A stretch of DNA of 64,000 bases from Isoetes taiwanensis. Lineage: Eukaryota; Streptophyta; Lycopodiopsida; Isoetales; Isoetaceae. This document shows positions 22,726 to 33,708 of this stretch, in pieces. Position 1 is the stretch's first letter, and the number at the start of each line of letters is the position of its first letter. Position numbers and translations under genes: made by a program. The stretch spans positions 3,756,001 through 3,820,000 of the forward strand of contig JAJEKV010000073.1 in assembly GCA_021234155.1 (NCBI GenBank), in the 5' to 3' direction. The notes beneath the pieces are model-generated. The model was given only the letters and a program-made list of their open reading frames with translations, made no database searches and was not told the DNA's origin.

Positions 22726-23180
22726 AGATCGCCATGACAAGCAGTGACAGTGGTGAAATGGCCGATTGATCAGGTTCTAGTTTAGTTTGTCAATCCTAAC
22801 TTAATAGTAGGAGATAAGCTAAAAAGCACCTTTGTTTTAGTGTAAGATGATCATAGGCCACTAACCCTTAAACCCGACTGGCTAAGCAACACTAACCTTT
22901 GTATTCTTTAAGGTTAGATATGATATATTAGAATTGTTGTTCTATTAAGATGTTAGATGATCATACTCTGTTTTGCACCTCCTGTATATGGGGGTAAGGG
23001 AGGTAGAGACCTAGGAGCAATGAATAGTATGATCCTAGTTGTTAGACCTCTGTAATTCCCATTACAATGCAACCATGGAGAGCCCGCCTGATCGTGGGCC
23101 TAGGGCCTTGGCTGACTTAGAATAGGGGACTCAGGTTATGCGTTGTCTACTAGGGATCCATAACAAGCTAGGCCTAATAC
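22726..23180 (+). repeat. Dispersed repeat, copy 1
   Basis: Shares long near-identity with 24,511-24,810 plus 25,235-25,345, from ATCGCCATGACAAGCAGTGA to GGCCTAATACCTTGCC. It keeps the uninterrupted sequence ATCGTGGGCCTAGGGCC, i.e. the empty site of the MITE in copy 2. Possibly part of an LTR. Confidence 0.8.
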
Positions 23181-24510
23181 CTTGCCGCTGCGAGATGACA
23201 AGGTATAGGTTTGACCCCTCCTAGTTGATGCGTCACCTTAGTGAGGTTAGATTGAGTACAGGAGGGGGGGCAACCTCATCTCTCTAGCTACTTACGATGA
23301 CAAGATGGCTTTTGGAAGGAGCAAGCTTCCTGCCTCATTGGACCAAGGGAGATGCAACCTTGGAGTAGCTTTAGGGTTATGTCTTTGACAGACTACAATC
23401 GAGACCCGAAGAAGCTCCATCTATCTGCAAAGTATGCATATGAGGTGCGGATGGAGTAGACTACCCTTGCCATTGTTATATGCCAGCCAAATCTAGTGTT
23501 ACAACTTGCGTCTGCTTTTATCTTGAGGCTTAGACCGTCAGTCCTTCCTTGCAGAGTCTGAGCTTGGGTTAGGATCTCCCATGTCATGGCATAATGATGT
23601 TACATTATGATGATGATGATGTATTATGATGGTGTCTCATTCTTCGTGGTGAGCATTTATTTGATTATTGATGCATGCTGCTTGTGCTTATGTTTACGCG
23701 CTTCTGTAGTGAGATCGGCCCCTGGACGACTGATATAGACCAAGCATTTTGGGAGGGGGGGTTCCACGACGAACGGGTTATGGAAATATGGCAAGATTAT
23801 GGAAAACATTATGTGAATGCTAGTGCTATATTATACTAATGGTATAATACCACCAATGAACCTTAGATATATTATGTGGGTCACATAATATATCCCCTAG
23901 GGGCAAAGACTAATATAATATTCTAACATGTTAAGTGTGAGCTATGTGTGGCACATGCCTAATTGCATGTGTGACACATGTTAATGGGAGATCACCCCAT
24001 TCTAAATACCTATTAAAGAATAGAATAGATTTTTAGCGTCCACGGAGACCGACTGGCCTATGGGACCCAAACAAAAAAGAGAGCAGCAAACGTATTACTG
24101 ACAGGATTAAAAACCCCCAGCCCCGAAGGATTTTCGAGGGAAAAACCTTAGCAGTAATAAGTCTGCTGACATGCTGTACAATTGTGTAGGACAGTTCAAT
24201 GCCGTCCCGGAAGACACAACTGAGTCCGTGCATCTATAACCTCCTGGAGGTATGACAGGGTATTTGCCATACATTGCCATTTGGCAGGGCATCATTGGGC
24301 CGGGTGGCTCAATTGCAGGGCAAGGCCCAAATTTCAAGGCCTACATAAGGAGAGAGCATAAACCCTAAAATCTTTTTTAGGTTTTGGGCTAGCAGCAGGT
24401 TGGGGACCTTTTAGATCAAATCGAGCATTGGAGGGCAGAAGCCAGCCTTAGAGCTCGAATGGAGATCGCGTATATAAGGCGCTACTTCAGCGCCTTAGTA
24501 TTTGTAAGAG
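23181..24510. other. Repeat-derived sequence, no intact gene
   Basis: Holds copy B of the short direct repeat (23,825-23,872) and a segment (24,030-24,065, GTCCACGGAGACC...) found inverted at about 26,570-26,605, so the two may bound or belong to one family of elements. GTATATAAGG at about 24,470 could be a TATA box of an LTR. Confidence 0.4.
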
Positions 24511-25345
24511 ATCACCATGACAAGCAGTGATAGTGGTGAAATGGGCAATTGATTAGGTTCTAGTCTAGTTTGTCAATCCTAGCTTAATAGTAGGAGATAA
24601 GCTAGAAAGCACCTCTGTTTTAGTGTGAGATGATCATGGACCACTAACCCTAAAACCTGACTGACTAAGAAACAATAATTTGTATTCTTTAAGGTCAGAT
24701 ATGGTATATTAGAACTGTTGTTCTATTAAGATGTTAGATGATCATGGTATGATACTTTATTGTAATTCCCATTACAATGCAACCATAGAGAGCCCGCCTG
24801 GTCGTGGGCCCAGTGTTGTTTACGTACCCGTATTTTACGTTTACATACGTCCCGTACCTTCCTCACAGTACTATACGTACTATACCTATAAGTTGACAGG
24901 TCAAATTAAGCTCTTGTTTTATTAATACTGTACTTAACATATTAACACGTACAGTACGTATGATACATACTTTATAAAAAAAAACGTCCAAATGACATTA
25001 GACCAATAGAATTGTAAAATTATACATTAGGAAAAATACATTATTACATGTTATAGAATAGGAGTAAAAAACCCATTAGGAGACTTTAGACATTAGGGAA
25101 ATTATGGAATTGTATAATTCCAAAAAACATATTTAAAGTACTTTTTAAATGAGAGGTATGCATACGGTACTAATACGTTAAGTACGTATAATACCCGTAC
25201 CATACTAAACGTACCTGACAACACTGTGTGGGCCTAGGGCCTTGACTGACTTGGAATAGGGGACTTGTTCCAATTGTCGAGAGATCCAGGGTATGCGTTG
25301 TCTACCAGAGTTCCATAGCAAACTAGGCCTAATACCTTGCCACCT
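24511..25345 (+). repeat. Dispersed repeat, copy 2, split by a MITE
   Basis: Near-identical to copy 1 up to 24,810 and again from 25,235, with the 416-bp MITE between. Followed 80 bp later by a primer-binding site, so this copy may be the end of a 5' LTR. Confidence 0.8.
24811..25226. mobile_element. hAT-type MITE with 8-bp target duplication
   Basis: Begins CAGTGTTGTTTACGTAC and ends in the inverted form (GTACCTGACAACACTG), the CAGTGTTG end being typical of hAT elements. Flanked by CGTGGGCC (24,803-24,810) and TGTGGGCC (25,227-25,234), 7 of 8 matching, and the uninterrupted sequence is present in copy 1. The interior is AT-rich and full of ACGTA palindromes, with no coding capacity. Confidence 0.88.
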
Positions 25346-25428
25346 TAAACCGATGATCTATTATTTTATTGCGGGATCTGTGATTGTATGTTTTTATAAC
25401 AACCCAAATATACTCAAATTGTATCAAT

Positions 25429-25440
25429 TGGTATCAGAGC
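25429..25440 (+). other. Primer-binding site for initiator tRNA-Met (LTR retrotransposon)
   Basis: TGGTATCAGAGC is complementary to the 3' end of plant initiator tRNA-Met and lies just after GTATCAAT, so a plus-strand 5' LTR probably ends at about 25,426. No gag or pol follows in good condition; the element is disrupted. Confidence 0.75.
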
Positions 25441-25884
25441 TCAGTTCTAGTCTTTACCAGCAGAGCTGTGGATGATGGAAGCATAGAGTATTTGAGTGCC
25501 TTAGCAGCACATGCAAGCAAAAAGCAAACATTAATTAATTTGAGAAATTTGGATTTCTATTTGTGTATGAAATAGGGATAGCTACACGTAGGATGCAAAG
25601 AATGGTTGGTCTGGAGCAGAAGTTTGCGTTTTATTGTAGAAAATATGCAAGGAAATTATATCTTATTTGAATTGGGCCATTAAGGGGGGTCTTTCCGAGT
25701 CTTCTTTGAGTAAAGGATGATAAAAAAAAAGACGTGAAAATGATTGTAAAGATCGCGATGGCAAAACTTTCCTACAATTGATTAGTCATTTGGCGAACTG
25801 CAAATGGATTTTAGAAAATGATAATCCTTACGATTAACATTCGAAACACTAAGATGTAGCATCATTGATAAATACAATATGCTG

Positions 25885-25910
25885 GAGAAGATCGTCGTGG
25901 CGATCTTCTC
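25885..25910. repeat. Perfect hairpin: 10-bp arms, 6-bp loop
   Basis: GAGAAGATCG and CGATCTTCTC are exact inverse complements separated by TCGTGG. Related sequences occur at 28,206, 39,269 and 39,359. Confidence 0.85.
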
Positions 25911-26603
25911 GACAACAGCAAAGAACTTAATTAATAAAAGATTTAAAAACATTGTCAAGCAAACACGTAATTTCTATTCATCATTTGTCATAAAATTTAC
26001 AAGACATCGCCTAAGCGATGAAATCACTGGATTTCTGATATAGATTCAAGTATCACACTAAGTTCATTAGCTATATGTCAAACATGCTCTCTCCCAATCT
26101 CTATAGCCTGCGAAGTGTCCATCTCTTAATAGCCCATCACATCGGGTACATCCACTTCCATCGCCTGGGCAATTCTCTATACATTTTCGGCTACGCTTCA
26201 GTGTCTCCAAGTAATCCATGTTCTAGCTCACCTGATAGTGAAATATTTTTTATTTTTTTACATCAAATAGAATGCTCCTGTGTTCCAGTTGTCTCCATCT
26301 CATCTTGTTCCTTGTCGTCGGAACCCAGATACTAAAATGTATTTTTACACCTCGCTTAAAATATTGATTTATACTGTCTTCACCGTCAGGGAGTCCCTCA
26401 CAGCACAGGGAATTTGAGCGCCCAAATAGGGCCTCTCAACGCCTACTACAAGGGTTTTTCCTCCCACACGGGGGGGTTTTTCATCCCAGTGGTAGAGGCA
26501 CATTGTACAGGGTTTCTGTGGTTTTATTTTGTGTTTGGAAACTTTCCTCTATATTGTAAAACCGTCTCATAGGCCATTTGGTCTCCGTGGACGTTAAAAT
26601 ATA

Positions 26604-26632
26604 CTTCCTTCCTTCCTTCCTTCCTTCCTTTT
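26604..26632. repeat. (CCTT)n microsatellite
   Basis: Seven tandem TTCC units. Confidence 0.95.
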
Positions 26633-26765
26633 GGAATATAGGTTCCAAGGTGTCAATACCTTGCTGGGTGGATTTCAGAAGTCTCTTTATCTCCTACATC
26701 CTTTCCTCGTAGCTCTTCTCATCCAGCTTGTCTAAAAACTCATCTAGGTTGGACAAGTCTGTGCC

Positions 26766-27398
26766 TTAGGTAATCCTGAGATTGGGTCTAGAAGTGTCCC
26801 CCTGAACTATATTCTTGTCCTCTACTTTCTCTTCTTCTGAAACGCTAGTTGACTGGTTTGCCATTTTGTTTAGTGTTTCCAAGAAAGATCGCAAGAAACG
26901 ACATATTTTGTCATTCTTTTTTAATGTTACACTTCGCTTTCCTTGCATGAGTGTTACACATGAAGCTGTACTGGCTGAGAAGATATCCAGGACGCAACCA
27001 TCTTTAGGCACCAACTGATCAATAATGTGATATGCATATGATGTCTTCAGCTGACATTTAAAGACATAGTCGTCATCCATTGCAGCTCAACTATATCTCG
27101 TCTTGCCTGTGAAGTACGTGTGATATTTCTTTTTCTTTTTTTTTTTTGCATCTTCATCCTCCTTTCTAGTGAGTGGCATTGGCAGCAGGGAAGTGCTCTT
27201 CGGAGCATTGTTCACCCGGTTGAGATGAAGTTCCAACTCCGGTTGCATAGGCAGAACACGTGTCTCACTCCTATTGATGGACATGTGGCTAATGTAATAT
27301 TGATATTCTTTTACTTTTCTCTTGCTCGCGTATCCTTGTTCGTCATAAGTGCCCATAGAAATATGTGAACCGCCCTGGATTTGGTTCTGACTGTACAA
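26766..27398 (-). pseudogene. Fragment resembling the SAM-binding end of an N6/N4 DNA methyltransferase
   Basis: Two minus-strand frames (27,087-27,398 and 26,766-27,080) are in the same phase, separated by one TAG. The second reads LKTSYAYHIIDQLVPKDGCV then LDIFSAS and ends RFLRSFLETL. This is the layout of the C-terminal part of N6-adenine/N4-cytosine DNA methyltransferases, where a 'K..LL.RII......D.VLDPF.GSGTT' segment binds S-adenosylmethionine. The glycine-rich loop is degenerate (FSASTASC) and no catalytic (D/S)PP(Y/W) motif is seen. A Lys run and acidic tail flank it. It looks like a dead transposon-borne or captured gene. Confidence 0.4.
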
Positions 27399-27429
27399 AC
27401 AATTGGCAAGTTCACATAACGCATTAAGA

Positions 27430-27736
27430 TAACCAAATGATAGACCTTAGCTGTTGTCATGCTCATTATCCTCGTAAATAATTCCATGTATTTCGTGCAA
27501 TCCCGTACTTTTGTGAAGCCACGAATATCAATAAACATCAGGGTTGCATTCTCCAAAACAGAGCCAGACACTGGAATGCCATCTTTTGTGACGAGATGAA
27601 CAATATTATTTTTCTCTTTCCTTTTCCTGGCCTCTTCTAGCTTCAGTATGGCTCTGATGGATTCTAAAAAACAAATGGGCAAGTTACCCAGCATATGATC
27701 TTTATTCCAATTGGCCTTCACGTATTTAGTATCCAT
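27430..27736 (-). pseudogene. Class III nucleotide cyclase-like fragment
   Basis: The frame from ATG 27,736 contains ENATLMFIDIRGFTKV (residues 62-77), matching the first metal-binding Asp segment (xxFxDIxGFT) of class III adenylyl/guanylyl cyclases. It then reads CTKYMELFTRIMS, fitting the following helix, and a possible donor (AAG then GTCTAT) follows TTAK. The second metal-binding segment with its GD motif is not found. A basic stretch EEARKRKEK precedes. In plants, class III cyclases are known from lineages with motile sperm; this piece may be a relic of one or a transposon gene. Confidence 0.45.
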
Positions 27737-27748
27737 GTCGGCAAATAT

Positions 27749-28050
27749 TTAATCTTTTCTGCTCGGTGAAATCTGGAAAATCCCAAAGAATGTATATTTT
27801 TTTTCGACCACACTGCTGGCATAGAACAAAAATTCTATCTGCATAAACGTGAGAACTCTGATATCGAGTGCTCTTTGTTTGCAATCAACCCTGCTGGAAT
27901 ATCCAGGCTGCACTTTCATGAAGGTCTTGCCTTCTAGAATTTCGTCAAGCAGTTGGGAGAGTTCCGCATTAGACATGCCTCCGAGCTACCTAAACCATGT
28001 CTTGCCAAAAAAATCTTTGTTTAGTCTTTCAAGGGGCTCACCGTGATCAT
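27749..28050 (-). pseudogene. Unrecognised decayed reading frame
   Basis: Reads EPLERLNKDFFGKTWFR, one TAG, then LGGMSNAELSQLLDEILEGK and on to IEFLFYASSVVEKKYTFFG. Open but for one stop, same strand as its neighbours. No family recognised. Confidence 0.4.
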
Positions 28051-28241
28051 CACACAACTTCTTGCCAATCCATCTTGTAACCACTTCCATCAATTTCTTT
28101 CAACCTCTCTCCTCCAAAAAAATGTATTATTTTTCGTCCTTCAATTCTTTGACCTTCAGGGTGTGGTGGCTATCTCAACAAAATTCTGTAAAGAAGAGAT
28201 TATTAGGATCACCACCGCGATCTTCACGAGCTAAAATCAAC

Positions 28242-28496
28242 TCATACCTTCCGTGCCGAGGTCGTTGCAGTGTCGATTGGTCCTTTAGCAGGACAACCGT
28301 ATGCCTTATGCTGATGCCGTAGTTGCTGGAGCTTTTCTATGGATGGTTTTTTATATACCGTATTCGCTATCACTTCGTTACATTGAATGCTCAATTTGAT
28401 GTATTCCTTGTTCGTCAAGTTCCCATTAAGCACTCTTGTTCTTCTTCTCGCATATACTTTAGCAAATTCTAGTTGTTGTTGCAATTCCCCAACCAC
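28242..28496 (-). pseudogene. Unrecognised reading frame with a good splice donor
   Basis: 84 codons, helical and basic (LQQQLEFAKVYARRRTRVLN, later LQQLRHQHKAYGCPAKG), ending near donor GTATGAG at about 28,244. The next intron bases contain a GATC...GATC palindrome (28,206-28,222). No family recognised; probably part of the same dead element as the two frames downstream. Confidence 0.35.
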
Positions 28497-28499
28497 TCC

Positions 28500-29448
28500 A
28501 CAAAGTAACTGTGCAGCATAATTGTTGTGATTACCAAATATTATAAAGAAATTTTCCCTTGCAAATCCTCAGGTGTGCTCTAGGTGACCTTCCTTATGAA
28601 AAATAAAATCTTCCACATTTAAGTACTCTACAGCTAATTGCATTCAAGAGACTCTTCCAGAAGAATTACCTGGTGATGTGGTCAAACGACACCACGTCCA
28701 GGTGTCAGCACTTATGTGGGGTAACTGTGGAAGCTCTTAACCAATGTTTGCACATGGTCAGTGGAGCGCATTCTGTGCGTTAGATTAGTCGGAGCTGGTT
28801 CACAATCAAATATGGGTATTTTCAAACCAATTCACACTCATGAGATAAAATCATTTGAACTGCTCTAGTTTGAGAGCAGTTTGTTGAGCCGTCTTCTTTT
28901 CTTTCTCAGGATTGAACCTCAAATCAGAAGTGTTGCGGGGTGCACTGGGTCATGCGAGGGCATTGGAGGTAGAAAGAGCATTAACAAAAGGAGAAGTTTG
29001 GGAATTGGAGGCTGTCCACTGTCATCAATATTCAACGCTCATAGTTTAATCTTAAAAGTGGATAGTTTCCTAGCAGGTGCCTTCTCAGAGAGATCAGAGG
29101 CCTTCATAGCTAGGGGTTGGATAGGGTTAACGAAGGCAGATGGCTCAATCCTAGTAGTTGGTTGTGCCTCTAGGATCCTTATCGTTGACGGTTCTCCAAG
29201 TGCAGCTAAGGGTTTCACACTTCTTTTTTTTGCAGTTGCCCTTAGCCAATTGGTGTCCATTCTTAAGGGCATCTTTTCATCTCGTTTAACCTTTAAAGCT
29301 ATGCATGGAGGTTTCTTATCGTTTGATAGCTCTTTCCTACATGTAGAAAAACGTATAAGAATATCGTTTCCTTTTATACCTGATAAGGACAAGGCTCATA
29401 GGATGGTAGGATCCATCCAAAGCCCTTTGCACTTATAGGAATATTCTT
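28500..29448. other. Open on both strands, coding status unclear
   Basis: A plus-strand frame (28,881-29,438) and a minus-strand frame (29,039-29,392) overlap. The minus reading (SLSGIKGNDILIRFSTCRKE and on) continues the direction of the neighbouring frames and is preceded by a Cys-rich stretch YKCKGLWMD, so it is favoured, but no family is recognised. Confidence 0.3.
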
Positions 29449-29732
29449 TCATGTGGCCGGCTTGTTCGTCCTACTAGCAGACATCATCGACGGGTCGTAG
29501 TTTCTCCACTTCAAAACAAACTCCAGGAACTGGAGTTGCTGGGTTATCCTCAACACTACACATGAGAGCATCCTGAACGTTGTTCTTTGTGCCTTTCCAA
29601 TATTTAGTTGGTTTGGGATTGTTCTGTCTCTGAAGGTGCTCGCCAAGCGCAAAGGATTTGAATGAGAATTGCAGATCGCCAAGGCAGATCCTTTTGAATT
29701 TGAAAGCGTGCGCAATGTAGAAAATCAGAGAT

Positions 29733-30019
29733 ATATATGCTTTCAAGAAATGCCCACATAGATTGACCAGTATGATAGGATAGATGGTGGGTGCCAAATT
29801 ATCACCGAGACATTGCTGTAGCTCCCACTTAGATGCAGCATCCGCATCGGCTGGTCTTGGTTCAGTTCCACGTACAAGTTTAAGAAGATCCCTTTCTAAC
29901 AATAAAGAATTAACTCTGATCTTCCAAATATAAAACCTTTCACCATCAAACTTCTCAATGCTTCCTAGAGATAGCGCTTGGTAGGTTGCAGATAAAGCCA
30001 TAAATTTTTCTTTACATAG
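29733..30019 (-). pseudogene. Copia gag N-terminal fragment
   Basis: The minus strand reads SIEKFDGERFYIWKIRVNSL, then LLERDLLKLVRG and ASKWELQQCLGDNLAPTIYP, the usual start of Copia Gag (a 'KFDGxNFxxWKxxMxxxL' stretch). It is cut off at the LTR relic, showing an internal deletion. Confidence 0.75.
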
Positions 30020-30340
30020 GGGCATAAGCATGTTACAGTGTACCTTAAAAAGTATTATTTAGGGACCATAAAACTACCTAAAAAAGTACCCAATACTAGG
30101 TACTGGGTACTTATATGATGGCTCAATAACTAATAAGTATTAAATTGGGTTCATTCATTTTCACCTCCAATAGTACTGTCTTTATCTTGGCCTTCAACAT
30201 TAACATGCTTTTGACTTTTATTTTGGACTTTTGAATTAGTTTTGATAAAAAGAATAAGAAAACAGTACCCATTTCTAAAGTACCCAGTGTAGGTACTTTG
30301 GCAGGTTCCAAAAGTGGACACCTGTAGCATGCTTATGCCC
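30020..30340. mobile_element. 321-bp MITE with inverted repeats
   Basis: Starts GGGCATAAGCATGTTACAG and ends with the inverse (CTGTAGCATGCTTATGCCC). The sequence ATAG lies directly on both sides (30,016-30,019 and 30,341-30,344) and may be a 4-bp target duplication. The interior is AT-rich with several GTACCCAGT-like repeats and no gene. It is inserted at the start of the gag fragment. Confidence 0.75.
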
Positions 30341-31522
30341 ATAGATTAGTTTGCACAAAAATGATTTACCTTGCCTTGATATGCTCAGGTTTGCTCACGT
30401 CCTTCCAATTATTCTCCAAAGATGCTTAAAAAAAACTCTCAACGGAATCATCAAAGTTTACCTTAATTCCATTGGTTGATGATCTTCGAGAATGGAGCGG
30501 AGGAGGATGACATATATTGGGCTCGAAAAATGGACGTGCGCCTATTTTCTTGGAACCTTTGTCTTTATCCCATATTTTCTGTTAGAAGCTCTTTCTTGCC
30601 AAAAATTATGGAAGAAAGCAATTTTTCAGAGATCTGAAGCAAAATTCCTGTAGATCAATTGTTTGCCCTTGTAGAAGGGTAGCCACTGAGAGAATCTTTG
30701 TAATCGAAGCTACATTTTGAATACTGAATTGCCATACTTATGAAGCTGGAATTTACTTACAATCGACTTCTTCATGGAAACAACAATCTTTATAATCATA
30801 ACGGAAAAATCTAGAATTGCGTGTGGATTCTTAAAAGGCTCGGCTATTGAACTATAGAATTCATTGATCATTCCGCAATTCTTCTCTGAAAACCTCTTTT
30901 TATCAGAGTATTCCTTTGTTCCCAGTACAGTTGAATTTGAAGTTGAAATCACTAACTCTTGGCTGGAAGAATTTGTGGGTTCGAGTGCAATTGCTCCAGC
31001 AGGGACCTTTAGAGTGCATTGTGATTGGTTAGACCACAAGATTTCTGTCGAAGTCTACTCTCAACAAGATCTTGTTCAATTTGGTGGAATTTCTCCTTAA
31101 AATTTCTCTGAATTGAATGTTCCTTTCCTGAATAATCGATGAGCTCAATTGGAATGACAATCCGACCTCTATTAGTTAATTTTGGTTCTATCTAATGGTT
31201 TCTTTCCCCTGTTTTCTCATTTTTCCCCTTTCTGTCGTTCAATTTTTTGCATGTACTTTTGTTGCTTCACCTTGAACTTTCTGCAATGGTTTCTAATTGT
31301 TCGAAAAACCCTAAACATTTAGCATTCCTTCACTCCTTTGTCAATTTTCTGGCTCAAGAGCGATCTTCTATTCTCCAGAATTTGCTATCTTTTCAAGAAA
31401 AGCCAGAGGATACCATCCTTTTTGGAAATTTCGACAATCTGCTTCCTACACAGACAGCTATGGACCCAATTTCGCATGATGTTCCCTTCTAGGATCCTGA
31501 TCACAGGGGTATTCTTCATCCA

Positions 31523-32980
31523 TTGAACCCGATCATTCAAGCTCCTTTAACCTATGGTATTGCAAGAAACCACCCGGAGTTACGCTCGGATGTTGAATTG
31601 GATGAGAGACTCAAAAGAACAAAGCCGCCTCACATTCAAGAACGAAAGATGGGCATTTATAATGGTATTTCCTTGAATCTTCCGATTGTTCATTCCAAAA
31701 TTGATGCTTTGTCTCAGTCTGCTGTTATTATAAAAGTTCAGAAATGTGGTATTAAGCTAGATAAATTATGGGCTTATCTTCGAAACCCAAACAAAGGAAT
31801 TATAATCCAAGCTGTCTATTGGCTTAATTTTCCTTATATTATGTTGGAATGTGGGAACTCAAGATCAGCCAATTTCTTTCTCAATTATGGTCCTCTGACC
31901 TTCGAGACATCTCAATTGACTTTTCTTAAACGACATCCTAAGCTTGATATCGACCAAATGAATAACCTGTGTATTGCTTCAATCTCTCTCTTTGGCCTCA
32001 ATCCTATCTATTGGGAAGAAGAATGTTTCAAACTTCTCTTCAATTCCATTGGAACCTATATCTCAACTGAATACTCACCCTCCAGACCTCCCAGATCTTT
32101 TGTTCAGCTGGATTTATCCAAGGACATTCCTCTTTCTATTCCTTTTAAAGATGCCTTTGGTCTAGAATCATCTTTAGCTCTCAGATGGTCTGGATTGCCT
32201 TCCCAATGCAAAAAATGTCTTCAAAGACATTTCTGGTACTCAGATTGCAAAATAAGTACAGAGATTCAGCAAGAAAGCAGATTTCTGAATGGAGGTGAAA
32301 ACACAAATAAGGTTTCCCCTGATCAAAATTCAGGGAAAACTTTATTGGAGCTGTCAGTTAGAGAAGATGTAACTCAGGAAAATTATACAAGTGGGTTAGA
32401 TCTTTTTCACAGGTTGCCAGAAAATGATAAGTTTAAATGGACAAAAGTAAATGGTAGCTACAAGAGAATTCAGAAGCAAATGGCAGCAAGGGAGCAAATG
32501 AAAGGCAAGGGCAAATTGGATGAGCAGGATATTTTCACCAACTCCAGAAGCAATGGTACATTAACAATTGGAGAACCTAAACTACTGGTGAAAGGAGTTA
32601 TGGCAGAAAAAGCAAATCATGCTACTGATGAATTAAGCATGACCTTAAATAAAATCATTAAGGAAGCCAAGAATCAAGATAGGGGTCAATGCTCATATAA
32701 TCTTATGGATTACCCTATCAAGAACATGAGTAAGAATGGATCCTTAATTATGAAATCTCGAGACAAAGCAAAGTATCAGTCGAATTCTACTCACATGAAT
32801 TCACAGTCAAAATCACTATTACCAGCAAGGATGGTTCAGCAGAATACAAAATCAAATGAGCCTTCGTGCTACATTGATCTGCAATTGACTAAGTTTGCAA
32901 GTCAAAGCACTGAAGTTATGACTCAAGATGTCTCTCAACACCAAGTCAACTTGCAAGTCAAATGTCAAAATCCTTTTTAG
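31523..32980 (+). CDS. LINE ORF1 protein, Gag-like with zinc knuckle
   Basis: 485 residues, open except that the same protein seems to continue past a stop to about 33,670 in degraded form. The N-terminal half has the layout of plant L1 ORF1 proteins (a nucleic-acid-binding domain with WAYLRNPNKG-like stretch), followed by CKKCLQRHFWYSDC at residues 229-242, a zinc-knuckle variant. The C-terminal half is Lys/Gln-rich and polar. The first ATG of the frame at 31,523 was used; the true start could be upstream, since frames at 31,247-31,492 look like the same protein out of frame. Expected to bind LINE RNA. Confidence 0.7.
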   Translation: MNPIIQAPLTYGIARNHPELRSDVELDERLKRTKPPHIQERKMGIYNGISLNLPIVHSKIDALSQSAVIIKVQKCGIKLDKLWAYLRNPNKGIIIQAVYWLNFPYIMLECGNSRSANFFLNYGPLTFETSQLTFLKRHPKLDIDQMNNLCIASISLFGLNPIYWEEECFKLLFNSIGTYISTEYSPSRPPRSFVQLDLSKDIPLSIPFKDAFGLESSLALRWSGLPSQCKKCLQRHFWYSDCKISTEIQQESRFLNGGENTNKVSPDQNSGKTLLELSVREDVTQENYTSGLDLFHRLPENDKFKWTKVNGSYKRIQKQMAAREQMKGKGKLDEQDIFTNSRSNGTLTIGEPKLLVKGVMAEKANHATDELSMTLNKIIKEAKNQDRGQCSYNLMDYPIKNMSKNGSLIMKSRDKAKYQSNSTHMNSQSKSLLPARMVQQNTKSNEPSCYIDLQLTKFASQSTEVMTQDVSQHQVNLQVKCQNPF

Positions 32981-33708
32981 GTATTATCTGACCTTAAAGA
33001 TAATCTAGTTTCTGAATTAGATAAGAGCTAAGCATGTGATACCTCTCATAATATCCTACTTCCTTCAATCATCCATGTACCAGAATTGACACCTCAATTC
33101 AGCCTGCCATCCTCACCCCTGTCACCTTGCCATCCCTGATTGACCTGGATTCTCCAATGGTGGAAATTCCTATTAGTCCTCCAAAAATATCTAGCAAGTT
33201 TGTAGATCAGAGGGCTTCTCTGTAAATTCAGATTATTCAAGACACAGAAGAGCAAGTTGTTAGTCAGGATCAAATTGTAAATGATTCTCAAGAGATTGGT
33301 TCTGATTTTGTTCCTGAGACTCCAGAAGATAAAATTGGTGAACAAAGGGAGCTTCAAGAAAAAGTAAACACCAGGCAAGTCCTTGATTCTGCTCCTTTAA
33401 GCATTAATAATAATTCTATGTTTCAATTCTATCCTGGAGGTTGTTCTGACTTTAGTGATAGTGAGGGGTATGGAAGTGATAAGGAAATTTGGGGCAAAGA
33501 AGAATACTTTACAAAAAATTCCTCAAAAAATCTTAAATCTGAAAAAGATCAGTCAACAAAAAAAAATCTATTAAGAAGAATGGAAATAATTTAGGGAAGG
33601 TATTATCTGGAATGAATAAAACTCCTGCTCATAATACTAGAAGCAAGAGAAAAACCAAAAAATCCAGAATTTAAATTTTCTCTATTCTCCTCTCTCTGAA
33701 TTATAGAT

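Larger units (their letters stand above)
25441..26765. other. Decayed repeat sequence
   Basis: Contains a perfect 10-bp hairpin at 25,885-25,910, a related palindrome ATCGCCTAAGCGAT at about 26,006-26,019 and a CCTT microsatellite at 26,604-26,632. No convincing coding region. Confidence 0.5.
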
